A stretch of 64,000 nt of DNA from Euschistus heros (GCA_003667255.2 RCWM02000093.1:1445501-1509500); one strand, 5' to 3'; shown: positions 1-12,102, counted from the first letter of the stretch. Made by a program: numbers and translations. The notes: a model not told the origin generated them from the sequence alone.

Positions 1-1875
1 AGCCCTGGGATATAGCCTTAGCATGGCCGCCGGTCGTACGTCTTTCCCTAACTGCCTGCCTTCCTGCCTGTTGGCGGCTTTGATATGATCTGGAGATCAA
101 TGAATTATACACTTTGCTAATCTAAAAGTTTGGTCTATCTGTTAGGGATTTGAGTTTATCTCAACTCTTATCTTTAATTAGCAGTTAAATCTGCTACCGA
201 TTATTACAAATTCATTTTTAAAACTAGTTAGCGGTTCCCCCAGATACTGATCTACATTTGTTATTATATCGGGGTGGTAAGTTGCCTTAAGAATCCAATT
301 ATATTTCATAATAAATATTAAAATCAGTTACTTTTTAATTGCAATAACTAATATATCTTTGTGGTTTCCCTAAATCCTTTAATTCATCAGTTGATAAATA
401 CTTTTCCTAATTTGTACATTCCTAAATGTTTCTTTTGAGGTCACAAATATACTTTTCCATAACGACCTGAATGCTCTATATCTTGCGGGTTGCCCCTACC
501 GGAAGTCTCCTTTTATAATAAAGTTCATATCCAATCAATTCTACTTTCGACTAACTTCTGTTTCGATTATCGACTAATCTATAAGGCCTCTGAAAAGAAC
601 ATGGTCTAATGCGTAGTTGCATTACAAGTCACTGACATACTTCTTGCTTACAATTTATGTAGTACTTGTTTTACACAGCTGCGAATTACAATAAAAAAAA
701 TAAAATAAAATAAGGTTCATTAAAAAAAACAACAACTGAATTTCTATACCATTGCGTAGTATTTGTAAACAATAATTAAAAGGATCTATATCATCCAGAT
801 ATTGTCTAGACTAGTATCAGTTGATATGTTTTTTAAAGAAACCATCGTTTTGAGTAAATAGCAAAAATAAATCTCAAATACTACATTCTTTCTCATTGTG
901 AATGGGGAACTATTAAACATGTAAAAATCCTTTTTCTAGCCTTCATGAGATCATCTGAGAGGACATGGGACAAGCAACAATAGGGATTGAAATATCAGTT
1001 TCGAATTTTTTGAACGAACACCTATCAGATATTGTCTCAGTATGTTTTTAGTAAAGAATGAATGGACTGAATGTAGAGAATTGTTATAGCTGATCAAATG
1101 AGCTTTGAGGGATGAGCTGATTTCCTTAGTTATGAATTCGTAGTGAATTTTTCCTTTTATTAATCAACCCCTGATATATAATGTCATTTATAAAATCAGA
1201 ATTAAAAAAAACAAAATACCGAGGAAATACATTACAAACTAAAGAAGGAAAATGAACTGCATTTTTTATGTTTCTTTTTAACTTTTAAAGGATTCTGCGG
1301 TTTTGCATTTTCGGTATCTTGTTACGTGGCAGGAAATTTCGAACGAGCTTTACTTGTAGAGGTTCGAGCTTGGAAAAATGCGGCGACCTGGGTGATAGCA
1401 TTGGAGTATTTTTCCACGATAATGGCAATTTACAAAGGAGTATTACTATGTAAGTGTCCACTGCATGGAACTGAAATCTATTGTGAAAATGGGCAGGTTA
1501 GTATCAATTCAGAAAAGGAATTTCAGCAAATATTCAAGGCTATATATAAATATGTCTCAAAAAGTTAATGCAAGTTTTAGTGGAAATAGTGGCTCACGAT
1601 CTTTGTTTTTTCGAAGATAGAATCGAGTATAGGTACCCGGATTTAGAAACTCGGCAGTTAAAGATTGTAGAAAAGACTAACGGATGAAAATATGGATTGG
1701 GGTCAATCCAATAATCCTAATGATAACAAAATCGGGGGATACAGTTTGGCATTGTAGTTTCGAATCTATATTCTACATCCAACATTAAATTATACCACTG
1801 GGTAGATAAAGGATCAAAGAATTCATTACGATAAGCGAGAGCAGTGACGCATAGCGCGGGGTGGAGGGAGAAGCG
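1..1875. other. Intergenic or intronic DNA, no gene seen
   Basis: AT-rich sequence with a GC-richer patch in the first 110 bases. An open frame around 1326-1568 lacks an ATG at its apparent start and shows no known domain. I see no splice-supported exon here, although upstream exons of the SHIPPO-repeat gene at 12.1 kb could lie in or before this region. Confidence 0.5.
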
Positions 1876-1880
1876 CCGCA

Positions 1881-2385
1881 ATTTTGAGGCTATTTTGCAG
1901 CTTATCAAGATTTGCAATTAGTATAACTTTTGACTCGGGGAAGCTATGATGTTCGCTTAGGTTTTAATCGTCAGCTGTCGTCAACATCTATCGATTGTAT
2001 ATAAAACATTTGTTTAAAGTAGTGACAGTGAATATAACAAGGTGTTAGAATAAAACAATATTATCAAAAATATATAAAGTCGGCCTATCCGCTTCAAGAA
2101 GCCAAAACCAAATACAGAGCCCAAATAGGGCTTCTCAAGGGTAATCAAATGGTAATAATAAAACACCATATGACCCGAGTATAGCAGTGCCGGGATCGTA
2201 CATTTTGAGGTATTTTGCTGCGTATCGAGATTTGCAATTAGTATAACTTTTGAGTCGGAGAAGCTACGATATTCGTTTAAGTTTTAATCGTCAGCTGTCG
2301 TCAAAATCTACTGATTGTATATAAAACATTAGTTTATAGTTGTAACTGTGAATATTATAAGGTGTTAGAATAAAAAAAATATAAA
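1881..2385. repeat. Two-copy tandem repeat, unit about 175 bp, offset about 331 bp
   Basis: Copy 1 (about 1881-2057) and copy 2 (about 2212-2385) are clearly homologous. Both run from ATTTTGAGG through TTTGCAATTAGTATAACTTT and TTTTAATCGTCAGCTGTCGT to AAGGTGTTAGAATAAAA, with scattered substitutions. The second copy ends directly before a LINE endonuclease remnant in the same orientation. This is the arrangement expected of repeated 5'-UTR promoter units of a non-LTR retrotransposon; that reading is inference. Confidence 0.7.
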
Positions 2386-2392
2386 AAATTTT

Positions 2393-3117
2393 GTGATAGT
2401 GTTCCTGATTAGCAATTATTTTATACTTATTACCGCAATTAATACACAAAGCTTGGACGCGCACTCAGAAGTCATCTCTAATGATACAATCATCAACCGA
2501 TATGATTATTTGGCAATCAGCGAAACTTGGATGGAAAATTCCATGCCAGTGAATATCCATAGCTTTGAACTGAGATTATATTGTAATTCTGCTATGAACA
2601 GACAAATTGCAACTACATCATTAATAGCGGTATCATCATCATCAAGTCGCAGAGCTGGTAGAGTCGTAATATTAATAGATTTGCTGATTGTAATAGAGTT
2701 AACTTTGACTTTGACGTCTGTCTAGTAAAAGTAACGGTCAATAGCATCTTCGAATTCGTACTCGGATGTGTGTATATCCACCCTGGCATAGCGTTAGCAG
2801 AAAATAAACTCTTTATGTTACGGTAGTTGTTTAAATATTCCTAAAACATCACTAAAACCATAACCGATTACGAGCCTAATATTACTACACTAGTTATGGT
2901 AGCTGGAGACTTTGTTAATGTTGATGTCTCACAAAACCGCTCATTCCCAGACTTCATGCTCAACGAGTTCAATTTGTCATATATTGAAACTTCTCCAACA
3001 ACGTTAGGTAATACCTGTATTGATTTAACGTTTATAAGAAATCTTTATGTATCTTGTTTGCCATTTGTGTCATACTTTTCGTATCACAGACCTATAATTA
3101 ATAAAGTTATATTGTAA
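2393..3117 (+). pseudogene. LINE (non-LTR retrotransposon) endonuclease remnant
   Basis: Degraded N-terminal apurinic-like endonuclease (EEP) domain of a LINE ORF2. Visible pieces in order are NTQSLDAH near 2440, DYLAISETWM near 2500, CVYIHPG near 2770, AGDFVNVDVSQN near 2900, FNLSYIETSPTTLGNTCIDL near 2970 and SYFSYHRPI near 3075. These match the usual LINE order N-x-SL-x-A, SETW, GDFN, D and the terminal SDH-like motif. Several frame changes and stops separate the blocks, so it cannot be functional. The family looks CR1/Jockey-like, but the clade is not certain. No reverse transcriptase follows, so the copy is truncated after the endonuclease. Confidence 0.8.
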
Positions 3118-4300
3118 CACAATAATTATTTGTTTCCTTGTTTTTATTGTAAATACATTTAAAAAAATATATTATTCAGAAAATATAACCCGTTACATAA
3201 AAGTATTCACGTACAACACACGGCCGTGTCCATGAAACAACCATACACCGATTTTTTTATATCTGCTTTGGTAAAAATTCCTTAAATTGTACTTCTTAAT
3301 AAGGCCTTAAAGTATTCATTTGTTGAGTAATTTCAGGATTTTGGAAAACAATAAATAAATGCTCTTACTTGAAAGTGCACACTTTTGGATTATCCACTTC
3401 TTCGTGACAGCTAATCTTTTATTAATTTCAGCTCTCTAATTGAAATTTAGGATATGTAAATACTAAAAACCAGTAATGGCTTATCTCTCGATGATTAAAC
3501 CTTGTAATTTTTTATTACTTATAATTTCCATTCCCTCTCAGCAAACACAAACGAATCACAATAGCCAGGGTAAGCTCAACAGCACCGCGAGCTTGCCCTG
3601 GACTGTTTTTAATTACCGACTAAGTCCGGACTGAATAGATGGATTAGACGGACTGACTTTTCACTTAAACTGAAAGCTGCCTTCGCTCTCTCTTGTAATA
3701 TTATTCATAATTCCAGGCAGGCCTTTCGTTTAACGGATTAGTCCTGCCTTTCTTCTCTTACTCCCTGTCCTGATAAATAATTTTGGAAACATATTCAGCT
3801 TCTATTAGAGTCACGCAGTATTTTCTCTTGGTCCGTCGTAACTGCTTTAGCTTGATTCATTGTCTTGTGAATTGGTTCTCTCAACAGTTCCAAGAAATAT
3901 ATTTAAAGTGACTATGAAAGTTTTTAGTTCTTTTCTTGTTTGAAAAAAATGGCTGTCTTGCAACTGATACAAACTTTAAATTTTTACAATGTTGAATAGT
4001 TAGTGATTATTTTATGTACTTAACGTTTCATCATTTTGAACTTACCCATTACGGAAGGGTGAAGAACCTAAAGCACACTAGTAACAATGGACATTTTTAA
4101 TAAAGAGAGAGTGGGAGGGGAGAAATTGAAATTGTTAATTTGGTAGTGCAGCAACCATCTCCATGCAGTTACACGTGTGTTTTCAAGATTGTCAGATCAA
4201 CAGTTTTGTAGAAATTATTATTTTTAACTTCATATGTTTTCATATCAGTTATCACTTATTTGTTTTGTGAAACAGAGCTTTCCGCACAACATGGCGTTCA
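3118..4300. other. No gene seen; one small hairpin
   Basis: AT-rich DNA. A GC-richer patch near 3550-3610 contains an imperfect hairpin, CCAGGGTAAGCT at 3565 pairing with AGCTTGCCCTGG ending at 3601. No open frame with recognisable content. Confidence 0.5.
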
Positions 4301-5445
4301 GTTGTACCTGTGGACACCATTGCCAGCTGAACATGTGGACAGATGGTTAAGGTGTCCACAGGTACAACAGATTTTTCTCTTTGTTCATTAATTTATTATT
4401 TCAATTATAAATATTGCGGAAAAGTTTGTAGGCATTCCGCTTGATATAAAATGCCTAAATTTGGATACCTACTGTTCATATTACCTTTTTTTAAGACGAG
4501 AAAACTCGCCACTCATTATTTTTTAACAAATTAAACATTTATAATCTAAAACATTTAAACCCCAAAATTTATTCTTTCGGAAATCGCTACTGATTATGTA
4601 AGTGAAATAAGAGATATCAAAAGAAAATTACCACCGCCATCTTTTATAACTGACATTGGGAGATTATGTAAACAATTACATTTTCCAACATGTTTTCATG
4701 GTTACGGTCTCTTATGATTCGATTTTCCATAAAAAAAAGTCTGCGACACTCCTAATATAGGTACATAAAATATTTATTATTGTTAAAGGTTTTAAAAAAA
4801 GTTAAGGTTCTATATACTTTCATACGCTAAATTTATTGTTGTCATCTTTCTAGTTGGCCTTCTAGTTCAATAATCAAGTCGACTTTTCTTGTTTAAATAT
4901 TCTATTTTGTTTAGTACATTTTATAAAAAATTACTGCTGATGTGTTTCTCCAAATATCATTTCAATTATCCCTATTAACCTATGAAGAAATGAATGTCCA
5001 TTGGTACAACAACTAGTGTCCACAGGTACAAAGGGGGAAGGTACCTCGTTTGTTGGGGTTTTTAGGCATAAAACCCTAGGGTCATCAATGCCTGTGTAGT
5101 TCTATATATAAATATATATTCGTTTATTTTCACATAAGAATCAGAGTCAGGAAGGGTGCCACGAACAGAGGTGCGCTCCCAAGGAGAGACGAGCCGCACC
5201 CGCCGAGCAGGAAACGCGCCACGGCTTGCTTACTCGCTTGGGGGAAGGTACCTATGGACACTAATCAGTAAGCTACAAAACATTATTTTCTGTAAAAATA
5301 AAATTTCTTTTCAAAATTAAGACACCAGGGTTCCATAGCCCCTTAAATTTCTTATCTAATGGTACAATAACCACTCAGATACATAAAGCACCGAAAATTG
5401 GAAAAATTTATAAGTGAAAATTGTCCACAGGTACAGCACCTTCCC
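4301..5445. repeat. Cluster of a TGTCCACAGGTACA motif in both orientations
   Basis: The motif or a close variant appears at least six times in about 1.1 kb. The first pair, 4301-4318 (inverted) and 4351-4368 (direct), is an 18-bp perfect inverted repeat. Further copies lie at 4994-5010, 5016-5030, 5248-5262 (inverted) and 5421-5435. Several are followed by a CCTTCCC or GGGGGAAGG extension. Between them, 5150-5245 is an unusually GC-rich patch. Repeated short motifs in both orientations resemble subterminal repeats of a DNA transposon, but no transposase and no clear termini are visible. Confidence 0.6.
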
Positions 5446-6754
5446 GTACATTTTTAAAGTATTTATAAATAATTTATCAAATGTTTCAAAAAAAGAGGTC
5501 GGAGTTTCGTAAATATCTCGAAAGGAAACGACCCAGGAAACTTTTAAAATGGCTTACTATAATAGAAATGAGAAAATGCCCGAATTTGCTTCTATAAAAC
5601 CACTGATGGTGAGAGGGTTGGGATGGTATGACAAAGGATGCTTGGAGCACTTTGGGAATAAGTTGGATGGTATTCGTAAAGGGCTGGAACAAATGGTGAT
5701 AGAAGGGTTAAGGATGCTGGTTCACAAAACCGGGTCGTAGGGTCAGATTTACAGTACTAAACCTATGTAGATGATAGTTTGTGACTGTATATTTTCGATA
5801 ATTCTCTAATATATTCTTTTGACAACTATATGCTGTCTGTAAAGCCATAATATGTTTTTCCAAAATTTCATATTAGATAATAATAAAATTATTATTTGTT
5901 TCTTTATTACGAGATCTAAATTAAAATTATACCCTACTATTCGCTGCATTTGAACAATGTATTATGCAAACCATTCCTTGGATTTAATTATTTTACATTC
6001 TTTGATATCATTATTGCAAAAAAAATAAATATATTTCCTGCGTAATTGTATGTTTTAACCATGTCAATGCTTTCCTGATTTAGATCATCGTATTATGTAG
6101 TAATCACACGATTTTTGTTAAGACCTTAAGGTTTTTAAAACTACATTAATGGTTGTTTCGACCTTTAAGTTCACTTGATTAACAATATATACTTCTGGCT
6201 AAGTTTAAAGAAAAAGTTTGATAACTAACCACCTTTTCAGCTATACGTTAGGATTCGGGTATCTAAATAGACTTATTTTTTTAATTTTGGTTACTTTGAG
6301 GCTTATATATTACTGCTAAATTTTATATATTCACAAACTGCACCGCACGTTCGTATTAATTTAAATCGAGATTTAGATTTTTATGTAATGCCCTTTGTTC
6401 TATAGCATGGATAATGGCTGTTGAATGATTTCATTACATTACTAGGAGACTGAGCTCAGAGTGAAGCCTTTTAATTAAATAGGTCTTGTAGTGTTTGAAG
6501 GACAAATTGATGTCCTTTCGTTCAGGAAATTAAGCAACTTCTTCATTAGCTCTTTCATTAATTCACTTCTTCAGCTTCACAACAGCCTGTAGCTTACTAT
6601 GGCTGCCTAATATATTCTAAGCCTTTGTAAGATTACATGCAATTTAAAAACTAATTTTTTAATTCAATTCCTGAGCACATTGGTTAATTCTTTAAACATA
6701 AGCCATAAAAAATTATTAATCTATTGGACATTTACCAGACTGCTTTATTTAATA
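5446..6754. other. No supported gene
   Basis: An open frame at 5549-5740 could encode 63 residues but has no signal peptide, known domain or splice support. The rest is AT-rich without visible structure. Confidence 0.45.
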
Positions 6755-6801
6755 CTAGCATCCCCGACGCTGCTTCGTTTGTTTCATAAGTAAAGATGGT
6801 G

Positions 6802-7707
6802 TAGGTAGTAGGGACCTATAATAGCGCTAAACTCGAGTTATAGCAGCCAATGAGCATTGAATGCTGAGAAAAAAAAAATATGAAAATCACTTCTTTTTTT
6901 TTTCTCAGCTCTCAGTCAAGATAGAGAAATGACGTTAAATTTTAATGTTGTATGTTATTTGAAATAAAAATATTTTCGTAATGCTCAATAGAGGACCCAG
7001 GTTGTAGGATTTCAGTAGGTGAAGAAGCAGTCAATTTCTGGAAAAACGCAAATAATTTGCGCTATCTCACATATCATGCCACGGATTGAAACCAAATTTT
7101 AAGGTCATCTAGGAGTTCAAAAACTGCATAGTTTGGTCCAGATCCGGAGCTCACAGGGTTTTTCTTTATTGAGATACCTCAAGTTATTGTTGACCTTGGA
7201 ATTTTGTATTCTCATCAGTTTTCGTCTACTAAAATCTGGAGTATTTTTTTGTTTTATGTATGGATAAAATACTGAATATATGCTGATTCTTTTGACTCTA
7301 TTACTATTGTAATCGGTTGAACACAGCTGTTGTTATGGCCGTTAGAAGTTGTTGGTGAAATCTCAACTTCAATATTTTAACTTTTAAAAATCAAATTTTT
7401 TTATTTTAATGAAATTTCACATTTAAGGGTTGTTTGGTTCGCTAAATCGAGATTTGAGGTCAGTTTTTTATGAAAAAAAAATTGTTCGCAGATTTACAGC
7501 GGATTTCATTGGAATTTGATCATTTTTATAGTTTTTAAGCACCATTTAGCCGGGTCGTGTCTTGAGCGTAACGAAAGTATTTTTATTTCAAAGAGCATAC
7601 AAAACTACAATCAAATCATCACTCTATCTTGACTGAGAGCTGAGGCTCTCAATGCTTATTTGCGACTATAACTCTAGTTTTGCACTATTATAGGTCCATA
7701 CTACCTA
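6802..7707. mobile_element. TA-flanked inverted-repeat element (MITE-like), nested in Helitron A
   Basis: The two ends are long imperfect terminal inverted repeats of about 85-125 bp. The left end starts TAGGTAGTAGGGACCTATAA at 6802. The right end, read on the minus strand from 7707, starts TAGGTAGTATGGACCTATAA and continues with the same GAGTTATAG, AGCATTGA and CTCAGCTCTCAGTCAAGATA blocks. The outermost TA on each side fits a TA target duplication as used by Tc1/mariner-type elements. The roughly 650-bp interior carries no recognisable transposase. Being inside the Helitron, it inserted later. Confidence 0.75.
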
Positions 7708-8089
7708 AAAAAAAAAAAACAAAAAACCGGCATTCGATTCTTTGAGTTACAAATCAAAACGTCCCTTTTTTAGATAACTTTAGCAAATAATTGAACTTTT
7801 TTTTTTTTTAAAGGAATAACTACATTTCTAGCTTTGTCTAGCGATATTATGAGAATAATTTAATTGTTAGCGTGTCCAGTCAAGGAAAGTTCTACATATA
7901 ATTTAATTGACCGCGAGAGAAACAGTCAGTCCGAAGATCCATCAAATTTTGGTTAGTTTGGTCATGCGATTTGTTAATTATAGTAGCAATATGAACTATA
8001 ACTGGAAATTTTAATCGTTTGAATGAAATGATAGATAAGTAAAAATTATTGGGATTCTGGGAACAAATGCTCTTACTCCAGTCGCTGTT

Positions 8090-8265
8090 CCATGGAGAAT
8101 AGACCTGATTCTCTGTCTGATGATGTTTACATGCGTAGCTGTAATTTTTAACCTGGTTTCATTTCAAAGATAAGGTTGTTCAAGATCACGTAAAAGCATG
8201 ACTGGTTATCCAATTTTTAATTTTGATGTCGGAGTTGGTAATCCAGATAGACAGGGAATATTACT
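8090..8265 (-). pseudogene. Helitron helicase C-terminal fragment (copy A)
   Basis: Read on the minus strand, this stretch gives SGLPTPTSKLKIG, then PVMLLRDLEQP and NETRLKI, with stops between. This is the conserved end of the PIF1-like helicase of Helitron RepHel proteins (consensus type SGLPPHxLxLKVGxPIMLLRNL, then NGTRL). It supports the Helitron call for the whole element. Confidence 0.7.
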
Positions 8266-8454
8266 TATCCATCCATATATTTAATGCATTTTTAATAAAA
8301 ATTTAATAGAAAACAAGTAAATATTATTATTGTTAAACCTTCCTTGAACTATGAAGATAATGCAGTTAAAATTTGGCACAGATTTATTCAATACTTTTTG
8401 TAGTTAGCGATCACAAACGAAAAATAGCTTGGCCTTGTATATAATAGTAATAGA

Positions 8455-8967
8455 TATATTATTGATTATTGATCTATTTGATTTGTCTTACAATTAGTCT
8501 ATTTTCTTTCAAAGTAAATAATTTTTTCTATGCTTGTTAAAATATTATTTTTATATTTCAGAGCAATATATTAGTAAAATTTTTCGATGCACAAAGTCCA
8601 TATTTCTTATTATTTTGAAATATATCTCTGTGTAACCATCACAGAAGGGAAATTATGAAAATATTACAATTCGTAGATGGGTTATTTTTTATTTATGATT
8701 GTCATGTTTGAATTCGTATATCAATTACAATCCAATTAATCTTAATTATAGTTCAATTAATCTTGGTGACAGCAATCAGACAAAATTAACATTTCAAAGT
8801 ACTAAACCATATTTTTACGTGGTGAGGAAACCTCTTCTAATTAGGAAAACCTACTGAAGCAACTCAGTTACTAGTTTACATTATGTAATAATGCGGTAAT
8901 ATACCGATTACTAACCAAATAGTACGTCTACTATTTACTGTTTCATAAGTAATATTTATTTTCGATC
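8455..8967. other. No gene seen
   Basis: AT-rich DNA between the Helitron and the palindromic repeat. It holds two near-identical short strings, TCAATTA...CAATTAATCTT around 8725-8765, but no coding or structural signal. Confidence 0.5.
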
Positions 8968-9365
8968 CAGTGGTGTTTAGTTTCTCGAGTTGAGCCTCTA
9001 AGTTTAATTATATATGTATATATATATGTTTAGTAAGGTTCTTGAAGTTCAGTCATAAAATCAACTATTTTGGCGACGTTTCGAGACTATATTGTTCTCA
9101 TAATCATCCCAATGTTGCTAGTGGATATATTCATATCCACCAGTAACATTGGCATGAATATGAGAACAATATAGTCTCGAAACGTCGCCAAAATAGTTGA
9201 TTTTATGACTGAACCTCAAACCTTACTCGAAACAGTGGTGTTTAGTTTCTCGAGTTGAGCCTCTAAGTTTATATGTTTAGTAACAGTCATAAAATTTCAT
9301 AATCATCCCAATGTTGCTAGTGGATATATATATGTATATGGCATGAATATGAGAACAATAGTCTC
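8968..9365. repeat. Penelope-like palindrome (9047-9214) with flanking direct repeat
   Basis: 9047-9214 is a 168-bp palindrome centred at about 9130.5. The arms are nearly perfect over TATTTTGGCGACGTTTCGAG and TTCAGTCATAAAATCAAC. Next to the arms, the sequence GAGAACAATATAGTCTCGAAAC has a GAGA/TCTC stem followed by GAAAC, as in hammerhead-type motifs carried in terminal repeats of Penelope-like retroelements. A 37-bp flanking sequence (from 8968) is repeated from 9233, followed by a partial third copy of the arm sequence (9290-9365). No reverse transcriptase is present. Confidence 0.6.
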
Positions 9366-9384
9366 GAAATATATTTTATATATA

Positions 9385-9388
<4 letters not shown>

Positions 9389-9447
<59 letters not shown>
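9389..9447. repeat. (AT)n microsatellite
   Basis: Uninterrupted alternating AT for nearly 60 bases. Open frames here on both strands are only repeats of Ile-Tyr and are not genes. Confidence 0.95.
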
Positions 9448-9451
<4 letters not shown>

Positions 9452-10156
9452 CACTTCCCGCCCAATTACTACTTTTGTCATGTTGCAGTCCTGCTGGTAT
9501 GGACTCCGATTGTACAAACACCCTACTATATCAGCCAGAAATAAAAAAAATACAATAATAATTTAATCATTATAAATATTATGTCTATATTTTAAATTTC
9601 GAAATTATACGGGTAAACAACATAGATCTTTTTTTAAAGCCTTAGATCCATCAAAAATATTGCATAAATATATTTCTTATGCACAAGATTCTTTTAATCC
9701 GGACCTTTAGTGATCCGAACGGGATTATTATTAGTCCTACCTGGCCTGGATTAGCGGGACTTCAGGATTGTAATCGAGTAAATTTTTCCCTTTAAGACAT
9801 TGATGTTATTTTTTGTACCCTACACTAAAAAAATTATTTATCGTTTGAAAAGCGTTTATATGATATGCAGGAAATTAAAAGAGTTGCATGTTGTGGGTTA
9901 CTATCTATAAGTGCCGTTTTTGTTTGACATTTCAGACTGAAATGTCTCGTGTGACATTTCAGTTTTCATTTATGAATTTTTCGTAATACCAAGTTTTATT
10001 GATTGAAAAATATTTACATAATATTTTACTTATGGGTAATAATTTATAGTGTCTAGGGTCCTATTGGGAATGACCGCTTGATAAATGAGAATACTTTACA
10101 GATTACATCGATATTAACCTTATTCTTACGATCTCTCCTGGGCGAGCTTGCACTAG

Positions 10157-10405
10157 CTATCGGGTAATTGGAGCCGAAGGCAGGGAGCCGTAGAGGGCGA
10201 AGGGTCCACACTCAGCGCTGATGAGGAGCTGTTGGATCTGGGTCAGAGGACGGACGAAGACATAGCGACCATTAGGCCTCAGCGATGCCATCCATCTGGA
10301 GGGAGGCCCCGATTGGATGGGCCTGCTCTGATTGCTGATGTGCTCTGGTCAGTTGTCGGCCTACCTTCAAATGATCAGTTCACGCTGCCTCGGTCAACGA
10401 ATTAA
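10157..10405 (+). other. GC-rich open frame of unknown origin
   Basis: An 82-codon frame without an ATG is open from just after a TAG at 10154-10156 to a TAA at 10403. It is much richer in GC than its surroundings. The translation is polar and proline/arginine-rich in its second half (RPQRCHPSGGRPRLDGPALI near the middle). The CACTAG before it could serve as a splice acceptor, so a terminal exon is possible, but the frame matches no family I know. A transposon fragment is equally likely. Confidence 0.25.
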
Positions 10406-12102
10406 ATCCTAAAAAATCCGTCCTCAAAATATTACAGAAGTAAACTGCGATAAAATGTTCTTAACATAAAGTTGTTAAATTAGTTAGGCTTACAGACTAG
10501 CGCTTTTTCTGGCTGAGTAACTATTTTAAGTTTAAATGTAACCACAATAGAAAATGAAAGATCAAAAATATCAGCTGTTATAAACAATTTATTAGAAAAT
10601 ATCTATATTTTTTATATCGGCCACGTTTCCTGGCTAAGCCACATTCTCAAGCCCCGTAGTATATATTTATAGTCTAAAAATATCTGAAGGAGTGTTCACA
10701 TAATATTCATAAAAATTGTTTAAAAAAAAAAATCTTTTCAATCAGTTGTATAAAGATATGATGTGAACAGCCCTCCTGGTTTGATTTTGCTGGATCAATC
10801 AATAAATAAATAAAATTGTATAAATGACGAAACATGTAGTAAATGGTTATTTATTTTTAAACTATAGATATGTATTAAAGGACTTGAAAATGTTGCTTCG
10901 TCAGGGAGCGTTGCCTACATTATAAATATTTTCAAGTAAACTGTTTACATCGGGAGATATATTTGCTCTTTCATTTTCTATTAATAAATCCAAATCTCCT
11001 AACCATACAATATATAATGTGAGTACAATATTATATTTACTTTTCTTAATCTGATTATTTATAATTATTTATAAATATGTCCTGTTATTTAATTAAAGCT
11101 TACTAAAAAAAAAAAGATTTTAGAATAACTAACTGATCTAGCGTTCCATTTTAGGCTGGAATGAGTTGCTAACCTGTAGGAGTAATAACACTATTTGCAA
11201 TATAAATTTTTTTCATTTGCAAATCTCTAACAAACTATAAAATCGAATATTATTAATATCAATGGGATTGAATACATAAAGTTATGTTATTTGTTTATTT
11301 TTTACCTTATCTTTATGCAAATACCAACCATCGACATCCAACTTTTTGGAACAAAGGGATTAACAAATTTTATCTGTTTGTTTCATTTTCATTTATTCTT
11401 GTCTTCTGCTATTTCTCCTTTTTATTTTTTTTTCTCACTATTTTTGACTGTTAATCATTTTAAATGAGCATAATACCCATAATATTACATAATAAAAGAA
11501 TGCAATATCCTAATTTTTTTTAAACACACATATCCAATCTCTATCACAACATATATGTACTTTTTCGTTGATTTCTCGTGGAAATATTACTATCTGATTG
11601 TGGGAATCGTGTTTCTCATTAAACATTTTATATTTTATCTATTTTAAGCTTTATTAGGATTTTATTTTTTCTTAATATAACTATATTGTCTACCAGTGTC
11701 CGAAAATAGGATAAAATATATTTTGTAACAATACTTTTTTATATAGTAGGTAATTGTAATTAATAATATTCCATTGTAGATATTTTGTATCTATTGTGTT
11801 GTAGAAACTGTCTTTCTCCATCTTTAGGGTGATTTGCTCACTATCCACTTTTATATATTCTTATAGATTGTTGTTTAGATTGTATAGCCCTATTATTGTT
11901 CCTGTTTCATTATTATTTGTAGTTCTTTACTTATCATCCAGTTTATATATTCAAATGGATTATACTCTTGGCATGTATGATGGTATAGAGGGGTCAATCC
12001 TAATTGGATATATCTTCGTTAAATAGTGAAATGTATTACAACAAAAAAAAAAAAAATTAACGAACACTATGGGTAATAAACACTATTATTTTATTTTTCT
12101 AG
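10406..12102. other. No gene; one Penelope-like motif
   Basis: AT-rich sequence. At 10618-10657 the minus strand reads GGGGCTTGAGAATGTGGC, TTAGCCAGGAAACG, TGGCC, a hammerhead-like Penelope terminal-repeat motif listed separately. (TAAA)n-like sequence near 10800 resembles a LINE 3' end. The remainder, up to the SHIPPO exon acceptor, has no visible feature. Confidence 0.5.
10618..10657 (-). repeat. Penelope-like hammerhead-type motif
   Basis: On the minus strand CTTGAGAATGTGGCTTAGCC is followed by AGGAAACGTGGCC. The stem TGGC/GCCA just before GGAAACG and the closing GGCC are the same arrangement as at 36271-36308. The match to the catalytic CUGAUGA core is imperfect, so activity is unlikely. 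Confidence 0.5.

Larger units (their letters stand above)
6755..8454 (-). mobile_element. Helitron copy A, non-autonomous, interrupted by a nested element
   Basis: On the minus strand the element begins with TC (TCTATTACTATTATATACAA, from 8454 downward). It ends with CTAG at 6758-6755 and sits between A and T, as Helitrons do. It aligns end to end with copy B at 24890-25653: both have the 5' TCTAT...ACTAT, the block TTTTTCGTTTGTGATC, a helicase fragment, the block CTTTACTTATGA and the 3' CTAG. Removing the nested element (6802-7707) leaves about 794 bp, close to copy B's 764 bp. Only the C-terminal piece of the helicase is present, so it is a deletion derivative mobilised in trans. Confidence 0.75.

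Noticed and set aside
5549..5740. 63-residue open frame as a gene
   Set aside because: No signal peptide, domain, promoter or splice evidence; it lies beside a transposon-like repeat cluster.
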